From contig NC_068343.1 in NCBI RefSeq assembly GCF_014633365.1, positions 32,457,307 to 32,521,306 on the forward strand: DNA of 64,000 bases, read 5' to 3'. The stretch is from Diospyros lotus. Taxonomy: Eukaryota; Streptophyta; Magnoliopsida; Ericales; Ebenaceae. Made by a program: the position numbers and the translations under genes. Below, one piece after another: positions 36,269 to 47,003 of the stretch (position 1 is the first letter of the stretch; each line of letters starts with the position of its first letter). The notes under the pieces were generated by a model that was given only the letters and a program-made list of their open reading frames with translations, made no database searches and had not been told where the DNA came from.

Positions 36269-39024
36269 ACTATTTATGATGTTTAAGCATGACCATGAAC
36301 TATGTTATGTGGTCCCTCATGTTATGTTATGTTCATGCAAGTTTCGGGACTAGAGCTCGGTAGCGCTACGCATGAGGGTTCTTACCCTTGCAAGTTGGTA
36401 GAACCTCTCGTGTCTCCATACGATATGTTATGTTATGTCATAACTTGTTTAAATACATATGATAGTTCTCTTGTACTTACTGAGATTTGCATAATCTCAC
36501 CCCTCTTATGTTTCCCCCCCCAGGTGAGTATGAATGAGGAGATCGGGACATGGACGTGGAGCGTGGTGGCTTGTTTAAAAAGCATTTTCAAGAATTTAAG
36601 TTTAGTTTCCTTTTGAAACAATGTTTTATAGGGTTAAACTCTAATCTTTTCCTATATGTATGCCATAAAGCATGTCTTGGAATTTTATTTGATTTAAAGG
36701 AAGTATGATATTGGTATTAAGCTTCGGACATTTTTATATGAATATTATTATCATTAAGCATGTAAGTAAGTTACGGGTGTCACATAGTGGTATCAGAGCA
36801 AAGTTTACTTTCCTGTAGACTCAAATTGTTTTTAAAGAAAATTTTTGTGCTTTTAGTAAAATTTTTTAAGGAAACATGAAAATCCACCACGTCCCGTTCA
36901 AGCTTCTGATCTCCGAGTAAGTTATAAGAATTGCTATGCTTATTCTTTACGGATACTATGCTCATGCAAGTCATATCCCCCTTAACTATGTAGTTATTCT
37001 CTCAAGCTATATTTATGAGCATATGTTGTTATATGTATGCACGCGTATGAAGCTCATGTTGGAATAAGTATGTGAGATATATGATTCTTATTTGTCATTA
37101 ATTAGTATGCATTTTTCGCTAGCGATATTGCTCCAAACTCAAGAGTTCATGATTATAGCGGAAATACTTGTTTAGGAAGGGCTTACTAGAATTAAAGCAA
37201 TTAGGAATCAAGTCCATTAAGAAGAGCTTGCAAAATGAATCGTAATTAAGCACGAATCATGTAGTAAGAACAACTAAGGTGGAGGTCGAGAGAAAGTTTT
37301 TAGAAACAACCTTATATGTCTTAGATATGCAAGAATTAGATGTGATTTTGGGAATGGATTGGCTTTCCAAGCACCATGCGACCATTCTATGCTTCGAAAA
37401 GGAAATAGTTTGTAAGTATCCTGAAGGGATAGAACTTTGCCTTTCAGTGGAGGTACAAAGGCTTTGCAATAAAGATATACCGTTGGTCAAGGTGTTATGG
37501 CAACATCATTCAGTTGAAGAAGCAACATGGGAGCGCGAGGACGATATGCGATCCAAATATTCTCAACTGTTTGATGACGAGAAGTAAGGTAAATTTTTGA
37601 GGACGAAATTTTTTTTTAGGAGGGTAGATTGTAACACCCAAGATTTTTAAACTGAAATATAATGTAATACTTGGGATTTTTAGCTTCTAATACTTGAGGA
37701 AATATGTCCTTTCAAGGGATTATAGAAGCCTTGAGACAAAGGTTCAGTTTTTGAGCCAGTGGCAAAATCATAAATATTGAGGTTCGGGTAAAAGTGTAAT
37801 TTACCTAAAAACCAGGGGTATTAGCATAATTAGTCCTTTCTTCAGGGACTAAAATGCAATTAAAAATTGGCCTAGGGACTAAGTTGGAAAGGGTTTAAGT
37901 GCAATTACCTGAAAAATTTGGGCCAAAGTGTAATTCTTGAAACCTTTTTACTAAGGGCATTTGGGAGATTCAAGAAAAGCCTCATAAATGATTTTAGAGA
38001 TAAGGATGAAACCTCATGATGACGTTAGAAATAAGATGAAGGCTCATGATGACTTTAAAGATAAGATAAAGGTTCATGATGACTTTAGAGATAAAGATTA
38101 AGCCTCATGATGACTTTAAGATAAGATTTGGTTTGATTTGGATAAGATTTGATTCGGATAAGAATGATTGCAAAAAATCTAAGAAGATTTGGAATGATTA
38201 GAGAATATCTTAGAAGATTTGGAATGATTAGAAAATATCTTAGAAGATTTGGAATGATTAGAGAATATTTTAAAAGATTTGAAATGATTGGAATATCTTG
38301 AAAGATTTAGAAAAGATTTGAAATGATTGTGACTTACTTGGTGGCCAAGTTTCCAAGCCTATAAATAGGGCTCATGGCCAAGGGTTTCCTCATTCTAAGT
38401 TGGGATAAATCCGTGCTAGACGGGAGTGCTTCGAGCTTTTTGTAAAGGTGAAGCCTTCAGCATTCAAATCTCATCAAACCAAGTTAAGGTAAGTACATTA
38501 TGAACTATTTATGATGTTTAAGCATGACCATGAACTATGTTATGTGGTCCCTCATGTTATGTTATGTTCACGCAAGTTTCGGGACCGGAGCTCGATAGCG
38601 CTACACACGAGGGTTCTTACCCCTGCAAGTTGGTGGAACCTCTCGTGTCTCCATACGATATGTTATGTTATGTCATGACTTGTTTAAATACATATGATGG
38701 TTCTCTTATACTTACTGAGATTTGCATAATCTCACCCCCCTTATGTTTCCCCCCCCCCCCCAGGTGAGTATGAATGAGGAGATCGGGACATGGACGTGGA
38801 GCGTGGTGGCTTGTTTAAAAAGGATTTTCAAGAATTTAAGTTTAGTTTCCTTTTGAAACAATGTTTTATAGGGTTGAACTCTAATCTTTTCCTATATGTA
38901 TGCCATAAAGCATGTCTTGGAATTTTATTTGATTTAAAGGAAGTATGATTTTGGTTTTAAGCTTCGGACATTTTTATATGAATATTATTATCATTAAGCA
39001 TGTAAGTAAGTTACGGGTGTCACA
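36269..39024 (+). mobile_element. Internally deleted Ty3-gypsy element
   Basis: The 3' LTR (37630-39024, 1,395 bp) starts TGTAACACCCAAG and ends GGGTGTCACA, with a TATAAATAGGG box at 38360-38370. Its last 520 bp are repeated nearly exactly at 36269-36784, the remains of a 5' LTR that has lost its first 870 bp or so. A primer site TGGTATCAGAGC follows at 36788-36799. The internal region is only 0.85 kb and ends in a purine tract (about 37601-37626). The high similarity of the two LTR tails suggests a fairly recent insertion. Confidence 0.85.
37279..37587 (+). pseudogene. Gypsy protease tail fused in frame to integrase C-terminus
   Basis: A 102-codon open frame. The first part contains LDVILGMDWLSKHHATI, the characteristic end of the gypsy retropepsin domain. 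The second part, from about residue 68, contains VKVLWQHHSVEEATWERED, the chromodomain-like C-terminal tail of chromovirus integrase. Reverse transcriptase, RNase H and the integrase core that normally lie between them are absent. The fusion has stayed open, and the frame ends next to the purine tract exactly as a full pol gene would. The frame probably continues upstream beyond the ATG. Protein function is doubtful because the protease lacks its DTG half. Confidence 0.8.
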
Positions 39025-41303
39025 CTACCATTCCTTTCCCACCCCCATGGCCATAGGTCTCATGTACAAGTAAAGCATGCAAAGAGATACATAAAAATTT
39101 ATGCAACCTACTTACAATGCAATGCAAGGCCTCCACCACTTGGGGCCATCCCTTACCTCATTCTTGAACCTTTAAATCTTTATCTCAAGAAAGCTTTCAA
39201 CATCCTTTTCTCCCACCTAAAATGGCATTTCAACCAGCCACTTATTTTTTGCATACAAGCATACCAAAAAAAATAAAGAGAAGAAAGTAACTTGCCTTTA
39301 CTTCTTCATCATCTTCTTTCTTTCTTCACTTTTCCCTCCATGGAAGACTTCGTTCTCTCTCTTTCTTTCCTTCTTTCTTCATTTCTTTTTCCAAATGGCC
39401 AAAGGAAGAGAAGACTTCCTTACTTGCCATTTTATACTAGTTTTCCATATTTCAAGAATGCATCCTAGCCACTCACTAAAGGTACAATCCATGTACTTAA
39501 GGGAAAACTTAAATCTCAACCATCCATTTTAATAAACAAGACTTCTCTCTTGGAGAAAACACAAGAAGCACAATCCATGCCATTTGGTCTTCTTAGATCT
39601 CCACCCTTGATCTTGTCTTGAAATCCTAAAAATAGAATTTTTTTTCTATTTATTTAATTTGGTCATTTTCTCCCATCACATGAGAGACTACTTTGAATGA
39701 CATAAACACTTTCTTTCACATTTAAATAAATCCCACAATTTTCCAAAGCATTAATGGGACCATTTCTCCATTTTCTTTTTGCATTTATTTAACTCTCATA
39801 TTTTCCAAGGCATTAATGGTGACCATTTACCATTTTTTTTTTGGATTTTTCTTTAATCCATATAATCATGCCTCTCATTAAATGCTTGAAAGACCAATTA
39901 ACATTTCTTTTGTATTTAATTAAATCATCCCATTTATACTTGAACCACAAAATGCCAAGTGTCACAACAAGACACTAACATTGACTTCCAAGTTTCCATC
40001 TCCACTATCCATGTGGCATCACCACAATTATCCACCAATTTAGGAAAAAATATAATTATTTTCATAAATAATTCAATATCCAATTTCCCTATTTTCCATA
40101 ATTGAATTCCTCTATGGAATTAAATTCTAAAATTCTCAAAATACCCTTTGTGAATTTATTAATCCCATATATCTCCACATAAATACCAAATTGGGATTTT
40201 ATTCACTTACACACCTAATTTCACATAGGAATTATTTCTAATTTATCAAAATACCCTTTATTAGACTTTACTATCCAAATTACCAAAATACCCTTCTCAT
40301 GGGCATTCTCAATCTCAAGGATCCATCACCTTCTCAAGGGTATTTTTAAAAATTTTCTTACTTCCTTTGCTATTCTCTTAACACCGATTACACTGGGTGT
40401 TACATGAATTTTCAAATCTTGATTTCTCATGTAAAAAGTAAATTTGTTTTGAATTAATGGTGAGACATGTTTTCTTATTGTTTGAGAAAGTCTAAACATT
40501 TTTTGAATTTCAAACTTCATATTAACCATTTCTTTAGTGGCTAAAATGCTTATAAATATCCCCCAAACTCATTTTTCTGAGTATCCAAGTACTTCCATTG
40601 CATGTCCAAAGCACCCAAAAGCTCTCGAACGCTCTCAAGCAAAGCATCTAAGCAATGCAAGGCTCTCAAAATTTTACTATGCATCCACCGAAGAGCCACA
40701 AGGCAAGAGGAGAAAAGTTCTTCAAGTCTTCTATGACAAATCTAAACTTCTCCATTTGAGGTTACAAATTTATTTATTTAAATATTATTGCCTTATATAT
40801 TATTGCCTTATATAACTTATTCTTAATTGTTTATTTGTGTCCAAGTGTGGATAAATTATTTGAACATTTAAATTACTATTATGGATTGTATAGGTTTCCT
40901 AGAACCATTAAAATCTAGGTAAATCTAGTTTTCAAGGTAAGCTAGGAAGAAAACCTTGGTGTAGTAGTTGCCTAGAACCCGTTGTAATTTAGGTGTGTAT
41001 CTAGTTTCCGATGTGAGTTAGTGTGGAAACTTTGGTAAAATTATTTTAGTGGAACCCCAAGGATGGTTAGACTTTGGGAGAGTGGACTAGGTGTGTGTAA
41101 AAACACTGAAACACTATAAATTGTGTTGTGGCTCATTGTATTTATTTTTGTTATATCTTATAGCTTATATTTATTATATTTCTCAAATATATATTTTTCA
41201 ATTAAATCATTAATCAAGAATATTTTTTAAAATTGAGAAAAATTTTAATCACTCAATTCACCTTTCCTCTTGAGTGGCCATACCTTAAGGAACCAATATA
41301 GTT

Positions 41304-41424
41304 TTTAATGAAATTGTTTCTAATTTAGAGGATGGAGGTTAAGTATGATGATGAGGATTTGGCTCTAATTTTGTTATATTCTCTACTGATCTCTTATTCA
41401 ACTTTTAGAGACACCATACTCTAT
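41304..41424 (+). pseudogene. gag: Copia 1 gag, middle fragment
   Basis: Resumes the gag cut at 22425. The frame gives NEIVSNLEDGG, then after stop and frame errors LALILLYSLLISYSTFRDTI, which is the conserved end of the copia Gag (UBN2) domain. It is interrupted again at 41425. Confidence 0.78.
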
Positions 41425-43211
41425 AGTGATTAAGGGTCAATATTTCCTAAATCTTAATGAATTATATCCACATTTTGGCTTTATAATTATACTTAAAATA
41501 AATAATTATTTGCATTACATATTATTACAGGATGAAGCAAGGAAGTTGACTTCTACAATTAATTAGGGGCATAAATCGAAGACGTTGGATTACTCATTAT
41601 TGTTGCTCAAATTCATGGGCCAACTATGGAGTCTAGAGGATGTTTCAAGTGCACTTGGCCCAACTATCAAATAGAATCCAATATAAGAAAGGCCCAAGAC
41701 CAACCAAAGGCCCAAGACCAATCAAAGGCCCAACAAAGCCCAATTTGTAGAAGACTTTTCTTTGTTTTGTATTTTTATGAGTGCTTTACCACCTAAAGTC
41801 TTTTGTATTCTTATGAGTATTCCACCACCTAAAGTCTTTTATTTTTTTTGTCTTTTACCTAATTTTCTTCCAATAGTTAGATGGATGTTTTGTGAGTGCC
41901 CATTAGATATAATTATGTTTAGTTGAATAATTGTGTGGTTTGTACTGCATTTTGTGGGCTATAAATAGCTCACCTTGGTGCATTTTGTGGGCTATAAATA
42001 GCTCACCTTGGTGCATTTGTGGGAGGTTGTTATGACTTGAATCAAAGTTTAGTTTTATTCTTAGAGTTTCTCTTAGAGAATTGCTCTTATTCTCTCTCTT
42101 GTTTTCTCTTGTAATCTTACTTCCTTTTTTTTTTCTTTTAAATTCTTATGTCATTTATTGTTACTTTATTATCCATCGCCTAAATGGACAGTTAATTTCT
42201 GCCTTTAAATTTCTGCAATTTTAATTCTTGTCTTTTAATTATCCACCGCCTAAATGGCCAGTTAATTTCTGCTATTTTAATTCTTGTCATTTAAATTCTG
42301 TTATTTAAATTACACCATTTAAATTCTTGTCAATTAACTTTTAAATGGAAATGAGTAGCTAAATCTAATCTTGGGTTAAGGCAAGGACAGTGTCCAACGC
42401 CAATGATTCCCAAAAAAAGTTGCGCTTTAAATGAATAACATTAATTTAAATTTCAGTATGAGTGTGTTTTAATTATTGAAAAATCACTAGGTTTGGATTG
42501 GAGCGTAAGCCTAACTTAGAGCTTTCATGTCATGCATGGGAGTTACTAAAACTGGAAACGCTATCATACCCAAAATCAGATCATTAATTTAGTTGTTTTG
42601 TATATTAATTGTAATTGAATTTATGGTAGTTGCTTAAATTAGAATCCCGCATATCATGTATGGGGATTGCTTAAACTAGAACTATCATCATCTCTAATTG
42701 CATTTAGTAACAAACTCTCATATTTGAAATTAAATTAATGTTACTAACCTTGTCTGCTAAAATTTGGGAATCAACGGGTTGGTGCTGAAATTGTCTTAAC
42801 TCAAGTGCTATCCAATTTTATATCCTCACATTAAGCATTTATTTCAACTTCTACCTTGATTTATTTTCTAGTATCTGTTATCTAAAAAATCATAAACAAA
42901 TCTTGTTACCAATCCATCTAAATGCGTGTGCATGTGTGATATTCTTTTTCTTTTGCCATAAATAAATCTCTCAGTGGACGACCTGGACTCATCCAGAAAG
43001 TATAAATTTAAATTTGGACTACAACTGCACTCGTACACTGACGAGTATAAACCTCTCACCTAAATAAACAAAAAAATATAAATTTTTTATTGTGTTTTGT
43101 TTTGTGTTTTAATTGTAGGGTGAGAGTGCAGTCAAACTTTAATTGTGTTTTGTTTTGTGTTTTAATTGCAAGATGCAATACAAACCACACAATTATAACC
43201 CAACTTTCTTG
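41425..43211 (+). mobile_element. Unclassified 1.8-kb repeat in copia 1 gag, copy 1
   Basis: Begins at TAGTGATTAAGGGTCAAT and is flanked by a perfect 23-bp direct repeat of gag sequence (41402-41424 and 43212-43234). It shares start, promoter region and several blocks with 58141-59710. These include a GCTATAAATAGCTCACC promoter, the units around 42170-42270, AAGGCAAGGACAGTGTCC (42380-42397), TTGGATTGGAGCGTAAGCC and a GAGTATAA block near 43044. The layout and the GACTCATCC...GAGTATAA region recall LTRs of Athila/Tat gypsy elements, but the 23-bp duplication does not fit their usual 5 bp. No coding sequence. Confidence 0.7.
41947..42012 (+). repeat. Duplicated 33-bp TATA-box segment
   Basis: Two identical 33-bp units (from 41947 and from 41980), each with GGGCTATAAATAGCTCACC, so the promoter carries two TATA boxes 33 bp apart. 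Confidence 0.9.
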
Positions 43212-43234
43212 CTTTTAGAGACACCATACTCTAT

Positions 43235-43612
43235 GGTCGGGATACTTTCACCCTAGATGAAGTTTATTATGCTTTATTTTCGAAAGAAAAAATTGATAAG
43301 CAGTTATTGGGAACTTCTGAGAATCAGAGAGAGGATTTGTTGATTAGAGACAGAACATATGATAGAAATTCTGGTGGTAGAGGGAAAAGTAGATTAAAGT
43401 CCAGGAACATAGAAAAAGTTTGTAATTACTGTAAAAAGAAAAGACACATAAAGAAATAGTGTTATAAGCTACAGAACAAACTCAATAGATAGGAAATTGA
43501 CTAGAAAGGAAAATACCCAGAAATTTCAGGTAAAACTAATGTTATTGAAAATAATAATACTGATGAGGAACTTATGGTGGTTACTAATGAGGGTACTAAA
43601 CCTAGTGAAGAT
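43235..43612 (+). pseudogene. gag: Copia 1 gag, 3' fragment with zinc knuckle
   Basis: Continues gag with RDTFTLDEVYYALFSKEK, a basic Arg-rich stretch, then CNYCKKKRHIKK followed by a TAG stop and CYK. This is the CCHC zinc knuckle with a stop codon just before the last Cys. Further stops follow. The frame runs on into an acidic linker before the protease. Confidence 0.82.
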
Positions 43613-43614
43613 TA

Positions 43615-43941
43615 GATCCTCGACACAGCATGCATGTTTCATATGTCTCCTAATAGGGATTGGTTTTCGACATATAAAACTCTGATTCTGGTGATGTGTT
43701 GATGGGTAATAATTCTTCTTATAAAATTGTTGGCATTGGAACTGTCAAAATTAAGATGTTCGATGGTATTGTTCGAATTTTAACTGATGTCAAACATATT
43801 CTCGATCTTAAAAGAAATTTTATTTCATTGAGTACTCTTGATTTGAATGGGTACAAATTCATTGGTAAAGGTGGAGTTATCAGGGTCAGTAAAGGTGCTC
43901 TTGTTGTGATGAAAGGCACGAAACAATACGGTCGATTATAA
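43615..43941 (+). pseudogene. pol: Copia 1 protease region
   Basis: Starts with LDTACMFHMSPNRDWFSTY, the copia aspartic protease signature. The active-site triplet reads DTA rather than the usual DSG/DSA. A frameshift near 43676 leads into the open frame 43696-43941, which contains VKHILDLKRNFISLSTLD and GALVVMKGTK. This is the protease C-terminus and the region leading to the integrase. Confidence 0.82.
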
Positions 43942-44911
43942 GTTCTACAAGCTTCTATACCGTTACAGGTGATGCTTATTTTTCTACTTTTTCTTTATCT
44001 AATACTGATCTCACTCAATTATGGCATATGCGTCTTGGGCATATGAGTGAAATAGGTATGACTGAATTGAAAAAAAAAGGACTCCTTGAAGGTAGAGTAC
44101 TGGAAAATTAGAGTTTTGTGAGCACTGCATTTTTGGCAAGCAAAAACGAGTCATATTTACTAAAGGCATTCACAATACGAACGGTATATTGGATTATGTC
44201 CATTCTGATCTCTGGGGTCCGGCTAGAGTATCCTCTATAAGTGGTGCCAGATATATGTTGACTTTCATCGATGATTTTTTTAGGAAAGTTTGGGTATTCT
44301 TCTTGAAGCAGAAGGCCAAAGTTTTTGTTACTTTTAAGCAGTGGAAGACTATGATTGAGAAACAAACAGATAGACAGATTAAGCTTCTCTACATAGATAA
44401 TGGTTTAGAATTTTATTCACTTGAATTTAATGATTTTTGCAAGAAAGAAAGAATTCTAAGACATTTAACAATTCTAGGTATGCCACAGAAAAATGGTGTA
44501 GCAGAGTGGACGAATAAAACCTTGATGGAAAAGGTACGGTGTGTGTTGTCTAATTCCAGTTTATCTAAGTCTTTTTGGGTCGAGGCTGCTTATATGGCAT
44601 GTTTTCTAATTAATCGGTCTCCGTCATTTCTATTGATAAAAAAACTCCAGAAGAATTATGGTTAGGTATTCCTATTAATTATTCTGATTTAAAAATTTTT
44701 GGATATCCTGCATTTGTTCACGTTGATAATGGAAAATTGGAACCAAGGTCTAAACGATGTCTATTCTTTGGTTATAAGCTTGGTGTTAAGGGTTATAAGT
44801 TATGGGATCCAGAAGCATCTAAAGTTGTGATTAGCAGAGATGTTATTTTTCATGAAATTGCTATACTTTGTGATTTTTCTGCAAAAGAAACTAATCCCAT
44901 GGGTCACCAGA
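43942..44911 (+). pseudogene. pol: Copia 1 integrase
   Basis: A frame with the HHCC-type zinc finger (WHMRLGHMS and, after a frameshift near 44100, FCEHCIFGK) precedes the catalytic core in the open frame 44189-44665. The core has VHSDLWGP (first Asp), YIDNGLEF (second Asp) and KNGVAEWTN (Glu), so the D,D-35-E triad is still legible. After another frameshift the C-terminal part reads DLKIFGYPAFVHVDNGKLEP and RCLFFGYKLGVKGYKLWDP. The protein would join element DNA to host DNA. At least three frame disruptions and the CACTA insertion at 44912 inactivate it. Confidence 0.88.
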
Positions 44912-46436
44912 CACTACAAAAAAATCAGCATTTAGCGGTGGTTTTTTTTGCATTTTGCGGCAGTTTTTTTGCATTTTGCGGCGGTTTTTAAAACCGCCGC
45001 TAAATCAAGCGTCGTAAAGCATTTAACAGCGATTTTCAGCAACCGCTAGAATAACCCCGCTAAGTAAATCAAGCGTCGTGAAGCATTTAGCGGCGGTTTT
45101 CAGCAACCGCTAGAATAACCGCCGCTAAGTAACATTTTTTGAGGTGGTTTAAAAATAGCTGCTAAATATGTGATTTAGTGGCAGTTTTTAAAATATTTAG
45201 CGGCAGTTTCAAAATTGCCGCTAAAATAAAAAAAATAATTTTTAAATTTTAGCGGGCTCGGCCGCGCGCTGGCCCCAGCCCTCCACGCGCCATGTGGCAT
45301 TGCTGCTAGAAATTAATTCCAACCCGTCCCCTCCCCAAGTTTCGATCCCCAGATCTCCCTTACGCGCATGCATGCGCGAACTGCTTGATCAACGAAGCAC
45401 CCCTGTATTATGTGCACACATATAATTTATATACTAATACAATCATTATTTTATAGAATTATATTTTATATATTTTAATATAAATTAAAAAACATTAATT
45501 AATTCATTATTTTTTAAAATAATAAAGGAATAAATTAAAAATAAATTAATTGAGTTAAATTAAACAAAATAATTCATTAAAAAATAAAAAGAAGATTTTA
45601 TATATTTTTTAAAAATTATTAAAATTTTGCTAAATTTCTTTTTATTTTTTAAATTAAATTTTTTAATGAATTTTGTGATTAATTTAAATTAAATTTTAAA
45701 TTTATTTTTAAGATTTTATATTTTTATTAATTTAATTTTTAATTATTTTCTTAAGGAATTTTTAATTTTTTAATGAATTTATGACATGTTAATTTAATTT
45801 TAATATTAAATTATTTAGTTATTCTTTGAATTTAACGACGGTTCTTAAAAATCGCCGCAATTATTAATTTAATTTTAATTTTTAATTTTATTCTTTAATT
45901 TTAATTATTTTATTATTTAATTATTTTTGAATTTAGTAGTGATTTTTGAAAATCGTCGTGAATATTGATTTAATTTTAATTTTATTCTTTTAATTTTAAT
46001 TATTTTATTATTTAATTATTATTTAATTTAGGGGCAGTTTTTGAAAATTGTCGGGAATATTGATTTAATTTTAATTTTTTAATTTTATTCTTTTAATTTT
46101 AATTATTTTATTATTTAATTATTTTTAAATTTAGTGGCGGTTTTTGAAAATCGTCGCGAATATTGATTTAATTTTAATTTTAAATTATTTAATTATTTTT
46201 GAATTTAGCGAATATTGATTTAATTTTTAATTTTAAAATTTTTAATTATTTTGTTAATTTAGCGAAAAATCGCCGCAAAATTAAATGTCTTAATGAATTT
46301 TGCGACGATTTTTGGAAATCGTCGCAAAAAATATTTTTTGCGGCGGTTTGCAAACCGCTGCAAAATACGATGTTTTGCAGCGGTTTTCTGAACCGCCGCA
46401 AAAAAATCGCCACAAAAAATCATTTTTTTTGTAGTG
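44912..46436. mobile_element. Non-autonomous CACTA (En/Spm) DNA transposon
   Basis: 1,525 bp with terminal inverted repeats CACTACAAAAAAA and TTTTTTTTGTAGTG, flanked by 3-bp AGA duplications (44909-44911 and 46437-46439), the CACTA hallmark. Both ends carry many direct and inverted copies of a GCGGCGGTTTT / AAAACCGCCGC motif, the kind of subterminal repeat bound by CACTA accessory proteins. The middle is AT-rich with a GC-rich patch (45250-45400). There is no transposase, so it would need one supplied from elsewhere. Confidence 0.93.
45834..46235. repeat. Roughly 100-bp tandem repeat inside the CACTA element
   Basis: Four units begin near 45834, 45936, 46030 and 46132. Each has a TTTAGNGGCGGTTTTTGAAA-like segment and a partly inverted ATCGTCGCGAATATTG, followed by about 60 bases of A/T. 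A partial fifth begins near 46205. Confidence 0.8.
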
Positions 46437-46439
46437 AGA

Positions 46440-46882
46440 GTTCTGATATTCAGGTGGAGCTTGAAATCGATAAGAGTCAAACATCTGAGCCATCGTCATC
46501 ATCTCATATTAAGTCAAGTCTAGAAATAAGTGTCGATCCATCAAATTATTGTATTGCTAAGGATAGACTCAAAAGAATTATCAAACTTTCCCAAATATAT
46601 GTTGAAGCTGATCTCGTTACTTATGCTTTGAATGTGGCTGAAGATAGTGACTGTAGTGAAGAGCCTTCCACTTATTCTGAAGCAGTTAGTTATCCTGAAT
46701 CTGAGAGATGGATTACCGCAATGCATGAAGAGATGGAATCCTTACACAAAAATGGTACTTGGAAGTTGACGAAACTACGTGAGAATAAGAAAACAGTTAA
46801 GTGCAAATGGATATTCAAGAGAAAATAAGGTACACCAGGAATTGAAAAAGCAAGATACAAAGTCAGAATTGTAGCGAAATGA
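46440..46882 (+). pseudogene. pol: Copia 1 reverse transcriptase, N-terminal part
   Basis: After the CACTA element the frame continues with a Ser-rich integrase-RT linker and then SYPESERWITAMHEEMESLH, NGTWKLTK and VKCKWIFKRK, the conserved start of copia reverse transcriptase. A stop follows at 46826. Further residues KARYKVRIVAK mark the first conserved RT block. The palm with YVDD, which normally follows, is missing. Confidence 0.85.
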
Positions 46883-47003
46883 GTTAATTGTATCTAAGTC
46901 AAAAGGGATAGGAAGACAAGTTGGGCACAACGAAGAAGATACTTGGAATGCAAATTTCAAGAGACAGGAGGACATGTTAATTGTATCTAAGTCAAAAGGG
47001 ATA
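46883..47003 (+). repeat. 28-bp direct repeat at RT deletion point
   Basis: Identical 28-bp segments at 46883-46910 and 46976-47003, beginning GTTAATTGTATCTAAG, 93 bp apart. They lie exactly where the RT catalytic core has been lost. The second copy is the native position (LYLSQKGY block of RT). The first is out of place. Confidence 0.85.

Larger units (their letters stand above)
35881..40404 (-). mobile_element. Minus-strand solo LTR holding a deleted gypsy element
   Basis: 4,524 bp between perfect TGAAT duplications (35876-35880 and 40405-40409). Outer ends TGTAACGCCCC and GGTGTTACA belong to one LTR, made of 35881-36268 plus 39025-40404. A minus-strand TATA (GTATAAAAT, 39429-39437) gives its orientation. 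Between these parts lies a plus-strand gypsy derivative (36269-39024). The LTR parts hold no ORF of note. Confidence 0.82.
22426..41298 (+). mobile_element. Ty1-copia LTR retrotransposon 2, carrying an LBD gene copy
   Basis: Inserted in the gag of copia 1. LTRs of about 1.2 kb (22426-23645 and the split 35556-41298) start TGTTRAGCCAACTTGCTC and end near CAATA. The flanks CAGTT (22421-22425) and TAGTT (41299-41303) match at 4 of 5 bases. Inside are a perfect tRNA-Met primer site, a Gag with a long coiled-coil-like tail, a protease motif split by an insertion, integrase and reverse-transcriptase traces, then a non-retroviral LBD gene copy and a purine tract. It is interrupted by 25069-32290 and 35881-40404. 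Confidence 0.88.
35556..41298 (+). repeat. 3' LTR of copia element 2, split by an insertion
   Basis: Colinear with 22426-23645 as 35556-35880 plus 40410-41298 (about 1,214 bp without the insert). It starts TGTTGAGCCAACTTGC and ends GAACCAATA. A TATAAATA box lies near 40550. Confidence 0.88.

Noticed and set aside
41425..43211. Assignment of the insert to Athila/Tat LTRs
   Set aside because: Suggestive end-of-LTR sequence only. The 23-bp flanking repeat and missing partner LTR do not support a firm class, so it was left unclassified.
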